IMG/VR virus record: IMGVR_UViG_3300005532_000036
Span: 1-27,319 of that record
Source of the DNA: a virus
DNA: 27,319 bases
Strand: one strand, 5' to 3'
Shown here: positions 1 through 6,968 of the stretch, in pieces
Numbering within the stretch: the first letter of the stretch is position 1
Layout of the letters: each line of letters opens with the position of its first letter
Position numbers and translations under genes: made by a program
The notes under the pieces: model-generated
Databases searched by the model: none
What the model saw: only the letters and a program-made list of their open reading frames with translations
What the model was told of the DNA's origin: nothing

Positions 1-84
1 TCGCGCGCACGCGCAAAGCAAGCGACACTTCATGCTGTGGTTAGCGATCAGTAAACAATCCACGATGACCATGGATCGCGCGAG

Positions 85-104
85 ATTGTTTGTATGCAAA
101 CAAT
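85..104. repeat. Inverted repeat, possible operator
   Basis: Perfect 8-base arms (ATTGTTTG at 85-92 and CAAACAAT at 97-104) flank a 4-base centre. A further copy of AAACAAT lies just upstream at about 53-59. The dyad symmetry and AT-rich arms inside a GC-rich context resemble a repressor or activator site, but no regulator gene is visible in the window, so the role is inference. Confidence 0.4.
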
Positions 105-123
105 TCGATTGCGGTCGGCATTT

Positions 124-145
124 CCGCCCGTCACGGTTCGGGCGG
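124..145. repeat. GC-rich hairpin
   Basis: Seven-base arms CCGCCCG (124-130) and CGGGCGG (139-145) enclose an 8-base loop. No T tract follows directly, so it is not a standard intrinsic terminator. Together with the hairpin at 177-197 it forms a structured block that could end transcription entering from the left or mark a protein-binding site. Confidence 0.45.
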
Positions 146-176
146 GCGCGGCGAAAAGACCGGGGTGGGTGGCGGC

Positions 177-197
177 CGGGCTCCCGATTCGAGCCCG
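177..197. repeat. GC-rich hairpin
   Basis: Seven-base arms CGGGCTC (177-183) and GAGCCCG (191-197) enclose a 7-base loop. A run of six T occurs about 37 bases further on (234-239), too far for a simple terminator. The loop is not a tRNA T-loop and no acceptor stem is present. Confidence 0.45.
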
Positions 198-366
198 CGC
201 GCGGTTGGGCTGTGTTAACTTTCTTTCGCGCCCTTTTTTCCCAAAATCCAAAAACACCAATAAAATCAATAAGTTAAAAAATTACCGCAGAACCCGCGTC
301 GTAATCTCAGCCCAATCTCCGCAAAATTGCGTTAACCTTCGTTAATTATTAGGTTTTCCGCCGTGC

Positions 367-395
367 TTGATTCCCGCCAGACCATGGCCTACACT
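367..395 (+). promoter_or_regulatory. Sigma70-like promoter for the packaging operon
   Basis: A -35 box TTGATT (367-372) and a -10 box TACACT (390-395) are separated by exactly 17 bases. The predicted start at about 402 gives a 20-base leader containing the AGGA ribosome site (408-411) of the terminase small subunit. It matches two other candidates in this window in spacing and in the ACT-ending -10 box. Confidence 0.5.
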
Positions 396-421
396 GGTAA
401 TTGTTGTAGGAATATTCACCA

Positions 422-1120
422 ATGGCAGACCCCGACCGACCGAACGCAATTCCGGAGCCCATGGGCCAGCCGGAACCTTCGACATCCCTCACCCTGGCTG
501 GCACACGGAGAGCGGTGGCGAACAAGAAGCGGCGATCAACGCTGGACATCATCGACCTTCCCGCCGAAGTTCCGGATGAAGATTGCGGTCCCGCCATGCG
601 TGCGCTCAACCAGCGGCAGCGGAAGTTCGTCCTGGCCTATCTGGCATTTGGATCGAAAGCGACGACCTTGTACGGTCTGGCTACTCGTGCTGCCAGGGCC
701 GCCGGCTACAAGGCGTCCTCGCGGCAATCCATGTCCAAGCAGGGATTCATCCTGATGCACAATCCGAAGGTGCTGTCGGCCCTTCGGGAGGAAGCGATGG
801 TCAAGAGCGCCTTGATTGGTCCTTTGCTCATGGAGCAACTGGCGCTCATGGCAATCAGCGAAAAAGACCCGAGACTTCGGTTCCAGGCCATGCTGGCGAC
901 GCTGGACCGTACTGGCTATCACGTGGTCACGGAGCATCACGTGAAGACCGAGGATGTGTCGAAGACCGAGGAAGCCTTGATCGCCAGATTGCGTCAGCTT
1001 ATTGCGCGCAATCCGGAGAACTTGAAGCTCGTTCCGATCACGCTGCGCGAGCGGCTTGGCCTGCCGATGCCGGAAGTCATAGATGCCAAGGCAAAAGAAG
1101 TCTCCCCGGCGGAGTCCTAA
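422..1120 (+). CDS. terS: Terminase small subunit
   Basis: This 232-residue protein is the likely DNA-recognition subunit of the packaging motor; it binds the phage packaging site and hands DNA to the large subunit. The middle of the protein (about residues 60-125) has the family pattern: a LNQRQRKFVLAYL-like helix, an ARAAGYK helix-turn-helix segment, then HNPKVLSALREEA, as in Terminase_2-type small subunits. The first 60 residues are polar and proline-rich, probably flexible; the C-terminal third is charged and may contact TerL. ATG at 422 is preceded by AGGA at 408-411. The gene overlaps terL by 38 bases, so translation is probably coupled. The family call is firm; the exact DNA site is unknown. 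Confidence 0.9.
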   Translation: MADPDRPNAIPEPMGQPEPSTSLTLAGTRRAVANKKRRSTLDIIDLPAEVPDEDCGPAMRALNQRQRKFVLAYLAFGSKATTLYGLATRAARAAGYKASSRQSMSKQGFILMHNPKVLSALREEAMVKSALIGPLLMEQLALMAISEKDPRLRFQAMLATLDRTGYHVVTEHHVKTEDVSKTEEALIARLRQLIARNPENLKLVPITLRERLGLPMPEVIDAKAKEVSPAES

Positions 1121-2603
1121 GGAAGAAACGGTTGCTCATCTTACCGCCGCGCACGCCAAGAGCAGCGGCGGTACGCTGGATGAAACCGTTGAACTTCTGG
1201 AATTGCTGGAGCGCCACAAGCGCGACTATCGCGCAACGTACTTCGTGCCGCAGAAGTATCAGGCGGAATTTTTCGATTTGGGCGAGAAGTACAGGGAACG
1301 CATGCTCCAGGCGGGCAACCGTGTCGGCAAGACCGAAGCCGGAGCATACGAGGTCACCTGCCATCTCACTGGCGAATATCCTTCCTGGTGGAAGGGTCAC
1401 AGATTCGAGCACCCTGTTGTGTGTTGGGTCGCCGGCGTTACCAGTCTTGCCGTGCGTGACGTGATCCAGACAAGGTTGTGCGGTCCTTACGGTCTCCCGG
1501 AAGCGCTCGGGACCGGCATGATTCCGAAAAGCGCGTTCAAGGAGAAACCATCCCTGGCGCGCGGTATCACGGACGCATACGACACCGCGTTCGTCTATCA
1601 TCGCACGAACGGCGAGATTGATGGCGTCTCGACGTTATCCTTCAAATCGTATGAACAGGGCGCCGGCAAGTTCGTCGGCGGTACTGTCGATCTCGGATGG
1701 GCTGACGAGCCTCCGCCCGAGGATGTGTACGGCGAGTTCCTGACGCGCATTCGCCCTGGCGGAAGGATGATCATCACGGCCACGCCGTTGCAGCATGTGT
1801 GGGTTGCCAACAGATTCCTGGAGCCGCATCCGGATCGCGCAGTCGTCTACGCCGGTCTGGACGACTGCACGTTCTATACCGAGGAGGAGAAGCAGCGGAT
1901 ATTGGAGAGCTATTTGCCGCACGAGCGTGATGCGCGACGGAAAGGACTGCCGATCCTTGGTACGGGAGCGGTGTTCCCGATTGATGAAAGTCTCATCAAA
2001 TGCGATCCGATATTCCCGATACCTTCATACTGGCGAAAGCTGTGGGCGGTTGACTTCGGCATTTCGCACCCGTTCGGTGCGGTACTGTTGGCGCACGATG
2101 CCGACAGAGACATAATCTACGTCGTCCACTGCATTCGGATGAAGGACGCCATGCCGATGCAGCATGCGGAGGCGATGAAGAATGTATGCGCTTCCGCCCC
2201 TGTGGCGTGGCCGCACGACGGTCACATACGCGACAAAGGTTCCGGCATTCCGCTGGCCCAGATTTACAAGAGCTACGGATTGAACATGCTGCCTACGCAT
2301 GCGACGTTCCCGGACGGGGGGATTTCATTCGAAGGCGGCATCATGGAGATGTACAACCGCATGACTGCTCAGCGGTTGCGGGTCTACAACTATTGCACCG
2401 AATGGTTCCAGGAGTTCAGATATTACTACCGGGACAAGAACGGGAACGTGGTCAAGAAGGATGACGACCTCCTGTCGGCAACCCGGATCGGCGTCATGAC
2501 CATCCGTTCCGCCCGCGCCGTGGAGATGGGGTCTGTAAATCGCGGGAAGCACCGGGAGTCGTTCCTGGGAGACTATGTTGACTTCGATCTCTTCAAAGTA
2601 TAG
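1083..2603 (+). CDS. terL: Terminase large subunit (ATPase and nuclease)
   Basis: This 506-residue protein is the packaging motor ATPase and DNA-cutting nuclease. A Walker A motif (GNRVGKT, residues 78-84) and a Walker B motif ending in Asp208-Glu209 followed by two prolines mark the ATPase domain; ITATP about 30 residues later fits the coupling motif. The nuclease domain starts near WAVDFG (Asp324); Asp379 and the acidic cluster Asp460-462 are good candidates for the remaining metal ligands. Length and motif order fit podovirus TerL proteins. ATG at 1083 lies inside the end of terS with GGAAG at 1072-1076 six bases upstream, which decides the start. All expected catalytic features are present, so it looks functional. 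Confidence 0.95.
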   Translation: MPRQKKSPRRSPKEETVAHLTAAHAKSSGGTLDETVELLELLERHKRDYRATYFVPQKYQAEFFDLGEKYRERMLQAGNRVGKTEAGAYEVTCHLTGEYPSWWKGHRFEHPVVCWVAGVTSLAVRDVIQTRLCGPYGLPEALGTGMIPKSAFKEKPSLARGITDAYDTAFVYHRTNGEIDGVSTLSFKSYEQGAGKFVGGTVDLGWADEPPPEDVYGEFLTRIRPGGRMIITATPLQHVWVANRFLEPHPDRAVVYAGLDDCTFYTEEEKQRILESYLPHERDARRKGLPILGTGAVFPIDESLIKCDPIFPIPSYWRKLWAVDFGISHPFGAVLLAHDADRDIIYVVHCIRMKDAMPMQHAEAMKNVCASAPVAWPHDGHIRDKGSGIPLAQIYKSYGLNMLPTHATFPDGGISFEGGIMEMYNRMTAQRLRVYNYCTEWFQEFRYYYRDKNGNVVKKDDDLLSATRIGVMTIRSARAVEMGSVNRGKHRESFLGDYVDFDLFKV

Positions 2604-2611
2604 AGTCTCCG

Positions 2612-2746
2612 ATGGAGAGTCGAATCAACTCGCTGGATTTGCCAATGCTTGGGTTTCTGATCGGTGTCGGGGCCGGTATCGCCGTCGTGGTTCTGGTTGT
2701 GTGGCTTGCCAAGAAGTACGGCGTCGTATTCCCCGACCTTCACTGA
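2612..2746 (+). CDS. Single-TM small membrane protein
   Basis: This 44-residue ORF has a short polar N-terminus, one strongly hydrophobic segment (about residues 12-35, rich in G, V, I and L) and a KK pair just after it. It starts 8 bases after the terL stop, with a weak purine-rich stretch overlapping that stop as ribosome site. The basic residues after the membrane segment suggest N-out/C-in topology. It precedes a secreted protease, an endolysin and a holin-like protein, so a role in lysis (holin, pinholin or antiholin) is possible, but no family is recognised. It could also be a superinfection-exclusion peptide. Confidence 0.6.
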   Translation: MESRINSLDLPMLGFLIGVGAGIAVVVLVVWLAKKYGVVFPDLH

Positions 2747-2751
2747 AAACA

Positions 2752-2827
2752 GGGGGCCTGCCGGCATTGTCCCTTCCTTCCTGACACATGCGATCTCCCC
2801 ATGTGGCTGGCCGGCCCCCACCCTTTT
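2752..2827 (+). terminator. Possible terminator or attenuator hairpin
   Basis: Arms 2752-2765 and 2806-2819 pair over 13 positions with one mismatch and one G-T pair; the outer seven are all G-C (GGGGGCC with GGCCCCC). ACCC and a short TTTT (2824-2827) follow. The 40-base loop is long and the T tract short, so termination would be partial at best. It lies between the small TM gene and the secreted protease gene and could lower or separate expression of the lysis-type genes. Confidence 0.35.
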
Positions 2828-2840
2828 CCAGGGAAGTGAC

Positions 2841-3581
2841 ATGAAAAGACTGGCCGCCCTTGCGTTCCTCCTGATCTCTCCACCCTCCATCGCTGCCGTT
2901 CCTTCTCCGGTCGTCCAGGCCGTCGAGGCCAACTGGATCGTTGATCGCGGCTGCTCGGGCACGCTGCTCGACAAGGACAAGGGTCTGTTCCTGACCGCCT
3001 ATCATTGCATCCAGTCGTCCTACATCGTCGTGGAGAAAGACGACATCAAATCGGATGGCACGGTCGACCACAAGAAGGTGAGAGTCTCGGTTCCCGGCCG
3101 CGTCTGGAAGATGAATTACCGGGCGATGCTGGAAGTCTCGGAGAAGGCGCTGGTGTATTCGATTGAGAAGTCCGACTGGCGTCTCGATCTCGCCCTTCTC
3201 AAGACCGATCCGGTTCCGAATGGTGTTGCGGTCAAGGTTGCTTGCCAGCCTGCCCAGTTGGGTTCGGATGTCTACGCTGTCGGCAATCCATATGGGATTC
3301 TCGACTCCACGCTCACTGCCGGCACGGTGTCGTCCGTGACGCGCAGCTACAGGGATTTGCATATCGCCGGCGACCTGGGCGACGTGACTGATCCCGGCGA
3401 CCATGGTCTGGTTCAGCATACGGCGACCATCGCACCCGGCAATTCGGGCGGGGCGCTCCTGAATGCGAACGGCGAACTGGTCGGCGTCAACGTGCGCGGT
3501 CTTGCTGGCGTCGTTGCGTTTGCGGTGCCGCTCCAGGATGTGCGCGAGTTTCTCGGGGATGTGATCCCCAAGTGTAAGTGA
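2841..3581 (+). CDS. Secreted trypsin-like serine protease
   Basis: The 246-residue product begins with a typical Sec signal peptide (MKR, then a hydrophobic core, cleavage likely after SIAA near residue 19). The mature part has the S1/trypsin_2 (DegP-type fold) triad: His55 in TAYHC, Asp116 in LDLALLK and Ser202 in PGNSGGAL, with all local context intact. Cysteines near residue 38 and directly after His55 could form the disulfide seen next to the catalytic His in chymotrypsin-like enzymes, which fits export to the periplasm. There is no PDZ domain. AGGGAAG at 2830-2836 sets the ATG at 2841; a longer in-frame extension upstream lacks a site and would hide the signal peptide. Its stop overlaps the endolysin start. 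Such a protease is unusual in a phage late operon. It may act on envelope proteins during lysis or on surface receptors; the substrate is unknown. Confidence 0.88.
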   Translation: MKRLAALAFLLISPPSIAAVPSPVVQAVEANWIVDRGCSGTLLDKDKGLFLTAYHCIQSSYIVVEKDDIKSDGTVDHKKVRVSVPGRVWKMNYRAMLEVSEKALVYSIEKSDWRLDLALLKTDPVPNGVAVKVACQPAQLGSDVYAVGNPYGILDSTLTAGTVSSVTRSYRDLHIAGDLGDVTDPGDHGLVQHTATIAPGNSGGALLNANGELVGVNVRGLAGVVAFAVPLQDVREFLGDVIPKCK

Positions 3582-4498
3582 TGAATGACGACCTGTATCA
3601 TCATTACCTGTGGCTTGTGCGTCTGTGCGCACAGCGATGGAATGATTGTTCCATTGTTAATTCATATTACAAAAAGGCGCTTCAAGCGGCTCACAAGATA
3701 ATCGACAATTGCAGCCGTTACGAGAAAATCAGCGCGGTCGTTTCCGTTCCCTGGTACGTCATCGGGATCATCCACTATCGCGAGGCCGACCTGGATTTCT
3801 CCAGGAGCCCGGCACAGGGCGATCCCTGGTCGCGAAGGTCGATCCATATTCCTAAGAACCGGGGACCGTTTCCTTCCTTCGAGGCGGCGGCGATTGATGC
3901 TTTCGCCAACTGCCCGCCGAAGCTTGCCGAATGGCCGGATTGGTCGGTAGGCGGCCTGCTTGCGGCGTGCACGCTCTACAACGGCACGGCCTACGAGGTT
4001 TACCATGACATCGCCTCGCCCTACGTGTGGGCCGGCACATCGGCCTACAAGAAAGGTTTCTACATCGAGGATGGGAAATTCAGCGAGAAGGCGGTTGACC
4101 AGCGCCCCGGTTGCGCCTGCCTGCTCAAGGCGCTGATCGCGCTCGGCGTCAAGGTTGACGAAACTGAGTTGCCTTCCACACCGCCGTCGCCCAAGGCTCC
4201 TACCGGTGCCGATACGCCTGAGCCTCAACCGCCGCAATCGCCTTCCGAGACTCAGGATAATACTCAGGACGAGAATCCCATCGACACCGGCGAAAGGGTG
4301 GTTAGCCTGTTGGAAAGATTGAAGGCGTTGTTCAAATCCTGGCCGCTGTGGATCACGGGTGGGGCAACCATCAGCAGCGCGCAGCCGCTCGACAACGTGG
4401 TCTCCCTGCTTCACAACCCTGCCTTCTGGTTCGTCCTCATGGTGCTGGCGTTCCTCATCCTTCTGGCGGTCCACTGGATCGAAAGCGGCAAACGATGA
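3581..4498 (+). CDS. Muramidase-like endolysin with C-terminal membrane anchor
   Basis: The 305-residue protein has three parts. Residues 1-190 resemble phage lysozyme-family proteins, with the block VPWYVIGIIHYREADLDF holding the likely catalytic Glu68, followed by GDP, PKNRGPFPSFEAAAIDA and later a SPYVWAGTSAYKKG-like segment. Residues about 194-237 are a proline, serine and acidic linker. The C-terminus ends with one strong TM helix (about 281-300) and a short basic tail. I infer a cell-wall hydrolase tethered to the inner membrane by its tail. There is no N-terminal signal peptide. ATG 3581 shares a base with the protease stop (TGATG); a GTG one codon earlier is possible. It overlaps the next gene by ATGA. 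The family assignment is from remembered motifs and is good but not certain. Confidence 0.75.
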   Translation: MNDDLYHHYLWLVRLCAQRWNDCSIVNSYYKKALQAAHKIIDNCSRYEKISAVVSVPWYVIGIIHYREADLDFSRSPAQGDPWSRRSIHIPKNRGPFPSFEAAAIDAFANCPPKLAEWPDWSVGGLLAACTLYNGTAYEVYHDIASPYVWAGTSAYKKGFYIEDGKFSEKAVDQRPGCACLLKALIALGVKVDETELPSTPPSPKAPTGADTPEPQPPQSPSETQDNTQDENPIDTGERVVSLLERLKALFKSWPLWITGGATISSAQPLDNVVSLLHNPAFWFVLMVLAFLILLAVHWIESGKR

Positions 4499-4806
4499 CG
4501 TGGACCTTACTCACGACCCTGTTTCATCTGGCGGCCTATTGGATTGCCTTGATCGTTGTTCTGGCGATTGCGGTCGTTGGCGTTCTTTATTCGCCAATCG
4601 GCAAGCTTCTGTTCGTCGGTATCGGCGTCGGGGCTCTCCTGACCGTGGGTTTGCAGTACGGCTGGATACGCTGGCGTCCCGAAGTCCAGGAATGCCGGAA
4701 TCCGGCTTATGATCCGAATGGTCCGGCCTGCCGGAAGTGGGTTTCTACCGATTCCGACCGTGGTTACGGGTATTGGGTAACTATTCCTTGCCCCGATTCC
4801 CGATAA
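4495..4806 (+). CDS. Two-TM holin-like membrane protein
   Basis: The product has 103 residues with two long hydrophobic segments (about 5-31 and 36-57) joined by a short SPIGK turn. The C-terminal 45 residues are soluble and contain three cysteines and several aromatic residues. It starts within the endolysin stop (ATGA), so the two are translationally coupled. Position directly after an endolysin makes a holin or lysis-accessory role the best guess. The cysteine-bearing tail is unlike simple holins and could lie in the periplasm. No family is recognised; an alternative is a membrane partner for the anchored endolysin. Confidence 0.65.
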   Translation: MTWTLLTTLFHLAAYWIALIVVLAIAVVGVLYSPIGKLLFVGIGVGALLTVGLQYGWIRWRPEVQECRNPAYDPNGPACRKWVSTDSDRGYGYWVTIPCPDSR

Positions 4807-4816
4807 TGCTTATACT
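4788..4816 (+). promoter_or_regulatory. Sigma70-like promoter before the portal operon
   Basis: -35 TTGCCC (4788-4793), a 17-base spacer and -10 TATACT (4811-4816). The -35 lies in the last codons of the holin-like gene. The expected transcription start, seven bases after the -10 box, is 4823, which is exactly the A of the ATG of the next gene. Confidence 0.5.
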
Positions 4817-4822
4817 TCAAGC

Positions 4823-5023
4823 ATGCCGCTGATGAATCAGAAGAACATGATGCTGTCGCCGGCAGCGATTGATCTTGGTCTTGGCGCCAGTCTCCAGACT
4901 CAGGTGCAGGACGAGATTGAGGAGATTCGCAAGCGCCGCAAGCAGCAGAATACCGGCATGCTCCTGTCGCCGGCCGGCGTGACGCTTCTCCAGCTTGGAG
5001 GTCTAGGTGGCTCGCAACTCTAA
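4823..5023 (+). CDS. Small conserved pre-portal protein
   Basis: The 66-residue protein has a LSPAAIDLGLG block, a charged helix with QVQDEIEEIRKRRKQQ and a repeated LLSPAG phrase near the C-terminus. Small proteins of this kind sit just before the portal gene in related podoviruses; their role is not known to me. No Shine-Dalgarno sequence precedes ATG 4823, and the promoter at 4788-4816 would start transcription at this ATG, so it may be read from a leaderless mRNA; ATG 4832 is an alternative with the same problem. It overlaps the portal gene by 17 bases, so its translation may help set portal expression. Confidence 0.7.
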   Translation: MPLMNQKNMMLSPAAIDLGLGASLQTQVQDEIEEIRKRRKQQNTGMLLSPAGVTLLQLGGLGGSQL

Positions 5024-6749
5024 GGATGTTCGGAACGACGAGGAGTTGTTCCGCGACATCATGCGCGAGTTCAACGAATTGCAGGTCTGGCGGCATACGA
5101 CTGCCGGCCAGTGGGAGGAAATTGCCGAACTGATTCTGCCGAATTTCCGAAATACGTTCTTCTACGGCAACTACAATTTCCCCGGCCAGAAGAAGACTCA
5201 GCGGCAGATCGACGCCAATGGGCAGGTCGCGCTCAGTCGCTTCGCCGCCATCTGCGATAGCCTGCTGACGCCGCGCAATATGTTCTGGCACCATCTGTCC
5301 ACCATGGACAAGACGCTGGCTCGCCGGCGCGATGTGCGTCTCTACTTCGAGGCCGTGACGCACACGCTGTTCCAGTATCGCTATGCGGCGCTTTCCAACT
5401 TCGCTTCTCAGAACAATGCCGTGTTCACGTCGGTCGGTGCATTCGGCACCGGCGGTCTCTATTGCGAACCGTTGTTTGCTCCGTATGGGCAGCGCGGTTT
5501 GCGATACTGCTCCATCCCGCTCGGAGAGTTGTTCATCCGCGTCAACTACCAGAACCAAGTCGATGGCTTCATTCGCTGGTTCCGTCTGACTGCCCGGCAG
5601 GCGGCACAGAAGTTCGGTTACGACAATTTGCCCGAGGTGTTGAAGTCGGCAATCGAGAAAGGAAGTGAGCAGCCTTACAACTTCCTGCATCGCGTCGTGC
5701 CGCGCGATGACTACGATCCGCAACGGCTGGATCACAAGGGCATGTTCTACACGTCGCAGTACGTCTCCATCGAAGGGCAGACGATTCTGCGAGAGGGCGG
5801 CTATCACACGTTGCCCATTGCCGTGGCGCGTTACGATCAAGCTCCTGGCGAGGTCTACGGACGCTCGCCGGCCATGAATGTCCTTCCTGCGCTGAAAACC
5901 TTGAATGCGCAGAAGGCGACATTCCTGAAACAAGGACACCGCGCATCCGATCCGGTCTATCTGGTTGCCGATGATGGCCTCATGTCCATGGACATGCGCC
6001 CCGGCGCATTCAACCGTGGCGGCGTCAGCCCCGAGGGTCGTCTGCTCGTTCAAATGCTGCCTACCGGCAACATCCAGATCAACGAGAAGATGATGGAGGC
6101 GGAGCAGAAGTTGATTGGCGACGCCTTCCTGGTGACGCTGTTCCAGATTCTGGAGGAGACACCGCAGATGACTGCGACGGAGGTCATCGAGCGTGTCAAT
6201 GAGAAGGGCATTCTGCTGGCACCGACCGTTGGCCGGCTGCAATCGGAGTATCTTGGCCCGCTCATTGATCGCGAGCTTGATGTCCTCTCGCAGTTGAAGC
6301 TGCTGCCACCGATGCCTCAAATCCTTAGAGAAGCGGGGGCGGAGTATCATGTCGTCTACACGTCGCCGTTGGCGCGAGCTATGCGAGCGCAAGAAGCGGC
6401 TGGTTTCATGCGTACAGTGGAAAGCGTTAAAGAGTTGGTTAATATTACGGGTGATCCTTCTCTGCTGGACCCTTTCAATTTTGATGTTGCTGTCCCTGCT
6501 ATCGCTGATATACAGGCAGTCCCCGAAAGCTGGCTTGCCACACCTCAAGAGATTCGGGCAAAACGACAGGCACGCGCCAAAGCGCAACAGCAGCAGGCGC
6601 AAATCCAGTCGCTACCAGCCCAAGCGGCGATGCTCAAAGCGCAAGCCGTTGTGGCAAAGAACATGCCTGGAATTACGCCGGGTGAGCGAGGAATTGGCGG
6701 CCCTATGACTCAACCGCAGACTCCAGTTCCGCCGCCTAGAAACGTGTAG
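5007..6749 (+). CDS. Portal (head-tail connector) protein
   Basis: The 580-residue protein is the T7-type portal that forms the dodecameric ring at one capsid vertex, docks the terminase and leads DNA out. Family signs include W..IAELILPNFR near the N-terminus, LLTPRNMFWH (about 86-95), GTGGLYCEP and the APGEVYGRSPAMNVLPALKTLN block (about 285-306), followed by the DPVYLV wing segment and a TATEVIERVNEK helix. The last 60 residues are glutamine, alanine and proline-rich. The start is GTG 5007, chosen because GGAGG at 4997-5001 sits five bases upstream. The part from about 6330 to 6560 is visibly richer in A/T codons than the rest, which hints at recombination near the 3' end. Confidence 0.93.
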   Translation: MARNSKDVRNDEELFRDIMREFNELQVWRHTTAGQWEEIAELILPNFRNTFFYGNYNFPGQKKTQRQIDANGQVALSRFAAICDSLLTPRNMFWHHLSTMDKTLARRRDVRLYFEAVTHTLFQYRYAALSNFASQNNAVFTSVGAFGTGGLYCEPLFAPYGQRGLRYCSIPLGELFIRVNYQNQVDGFIRWFRLTARQAAQKFGYDNLPEVLKSAIEKGSEQPYNFLHRVVPRDDYDPQRLDHKGMFYTSQYVSIEGQTILREGGYHTLPIAVARYDQAPGEVYGRSPAMNVLPALKTLNAQKATFLKQGHRASDPVYLVADDGLMSMDMRPGAFNRGGVSPEGRLLVQMLPTGNIQINEKMMEAEQKLIGDAFLVTLFQILEETPQMTATEVIERVNEKGILLAPTVGRLQSEYLGPLIDRELDVLSQLKLLPPMPQILREAGAEYHVVYTSPLARAMRAQEAAGFMRTVESVKELVNITGDPSLLDPFNFDVAVPAIADIQAVPESWLATPQEIRAKRQARAKAQQQQAQIQSLPAQAAMLKAQAVVAKNMPGITPGERGIGGPMTQPQTPVPPPRNV

Positions 6750-6758
6750 GAGAGTTCA

Positions 6759-6968
6759 ATGGCTGACAACGACATCGACATGGCCCACGCTGAAATTGCG
6801 CGCAGCAAGAATGATGCTCACGCGTCGAATGACACGTCGTCATTCGTCGGCAACATGGGAACGGCGATGAACTTCCTGATCATGTCGCGACCGTTCGGGG
6901 ATTCGTTCCTCCAGGCTGGTCGCGACGCGTATCGGACGTATCACGACGCCGGTGGGAATCAGACTTAA
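6759..6968 (+). CDS. Small protein, paralogue of the 10289 gene
   Basis: The 69-residue protein has AGGAGAG (6748-6754) before its ATG. Its first 29 residues match those of the small gene at 10289 closely: both have D.D.AHA.I...KNDAHAS.DTS.F. The C-terminal halves differ; this one has a hydrophobic segment (MGTAMNFLIMS) and then a polar tail. It ends in TAATG with the next gene. Function is unknown; position among portal and scaffold genes suggests a role in head assembly. Confidence 0.7.
   Translation: MADNDIDMAHAEIARSKNDAHASNDTSSFVGNMGTAMNFLIMSRPFGDSFLQAGRDAYRTYHDAGGNQT

Larger units (their letters stand above)
1..421. other. Non-coding region upstream of the packaging genes
   Basis: I see no convincing gene here; the short open frames lack ribosome sites and recognisable protein sequence. 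The left part is GC-rich and carries three inverted repeats (85-104, 124-145, 177-197). From about 234 it changes to an AT-rich stretch with a run of six T and several short A runs. A sigma70-like promoter lies at 367-395, just before the terminase small subunit gene. A long regulatory gap directly before terS is common in phages and may also hold packaging (pac/cos) signals, but I cannot identify one by eye. Confidence 0.7.

Noticed and set aside
177-197. tRNA-like arm in the left non-coding region
   Set aside because: The stem-loop has a 7-bp stem and neither strand gives a proper T-loop, anticodon arm and acceptor stem together.
583-1464. 293-residue plus-strand frame overlapping terS and terL
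   Set aside because: It spans parts of two well-supported genes in a third frame, without a start site or family resemblance.
2625-3632. 335-residue minus-strand open frame
   Set aside because: It is antisense to the secreted protease, whose catalytic triad and signal peptide prove the plus strand.
4764-6602. 612-residue open frame on the minus strand
   Set aside because: It is antisense to the portal gene, has no ribosome site and reads as Arg/Leu/Gln-rich shadow sequence; the plus-strand protein is a clear portal.
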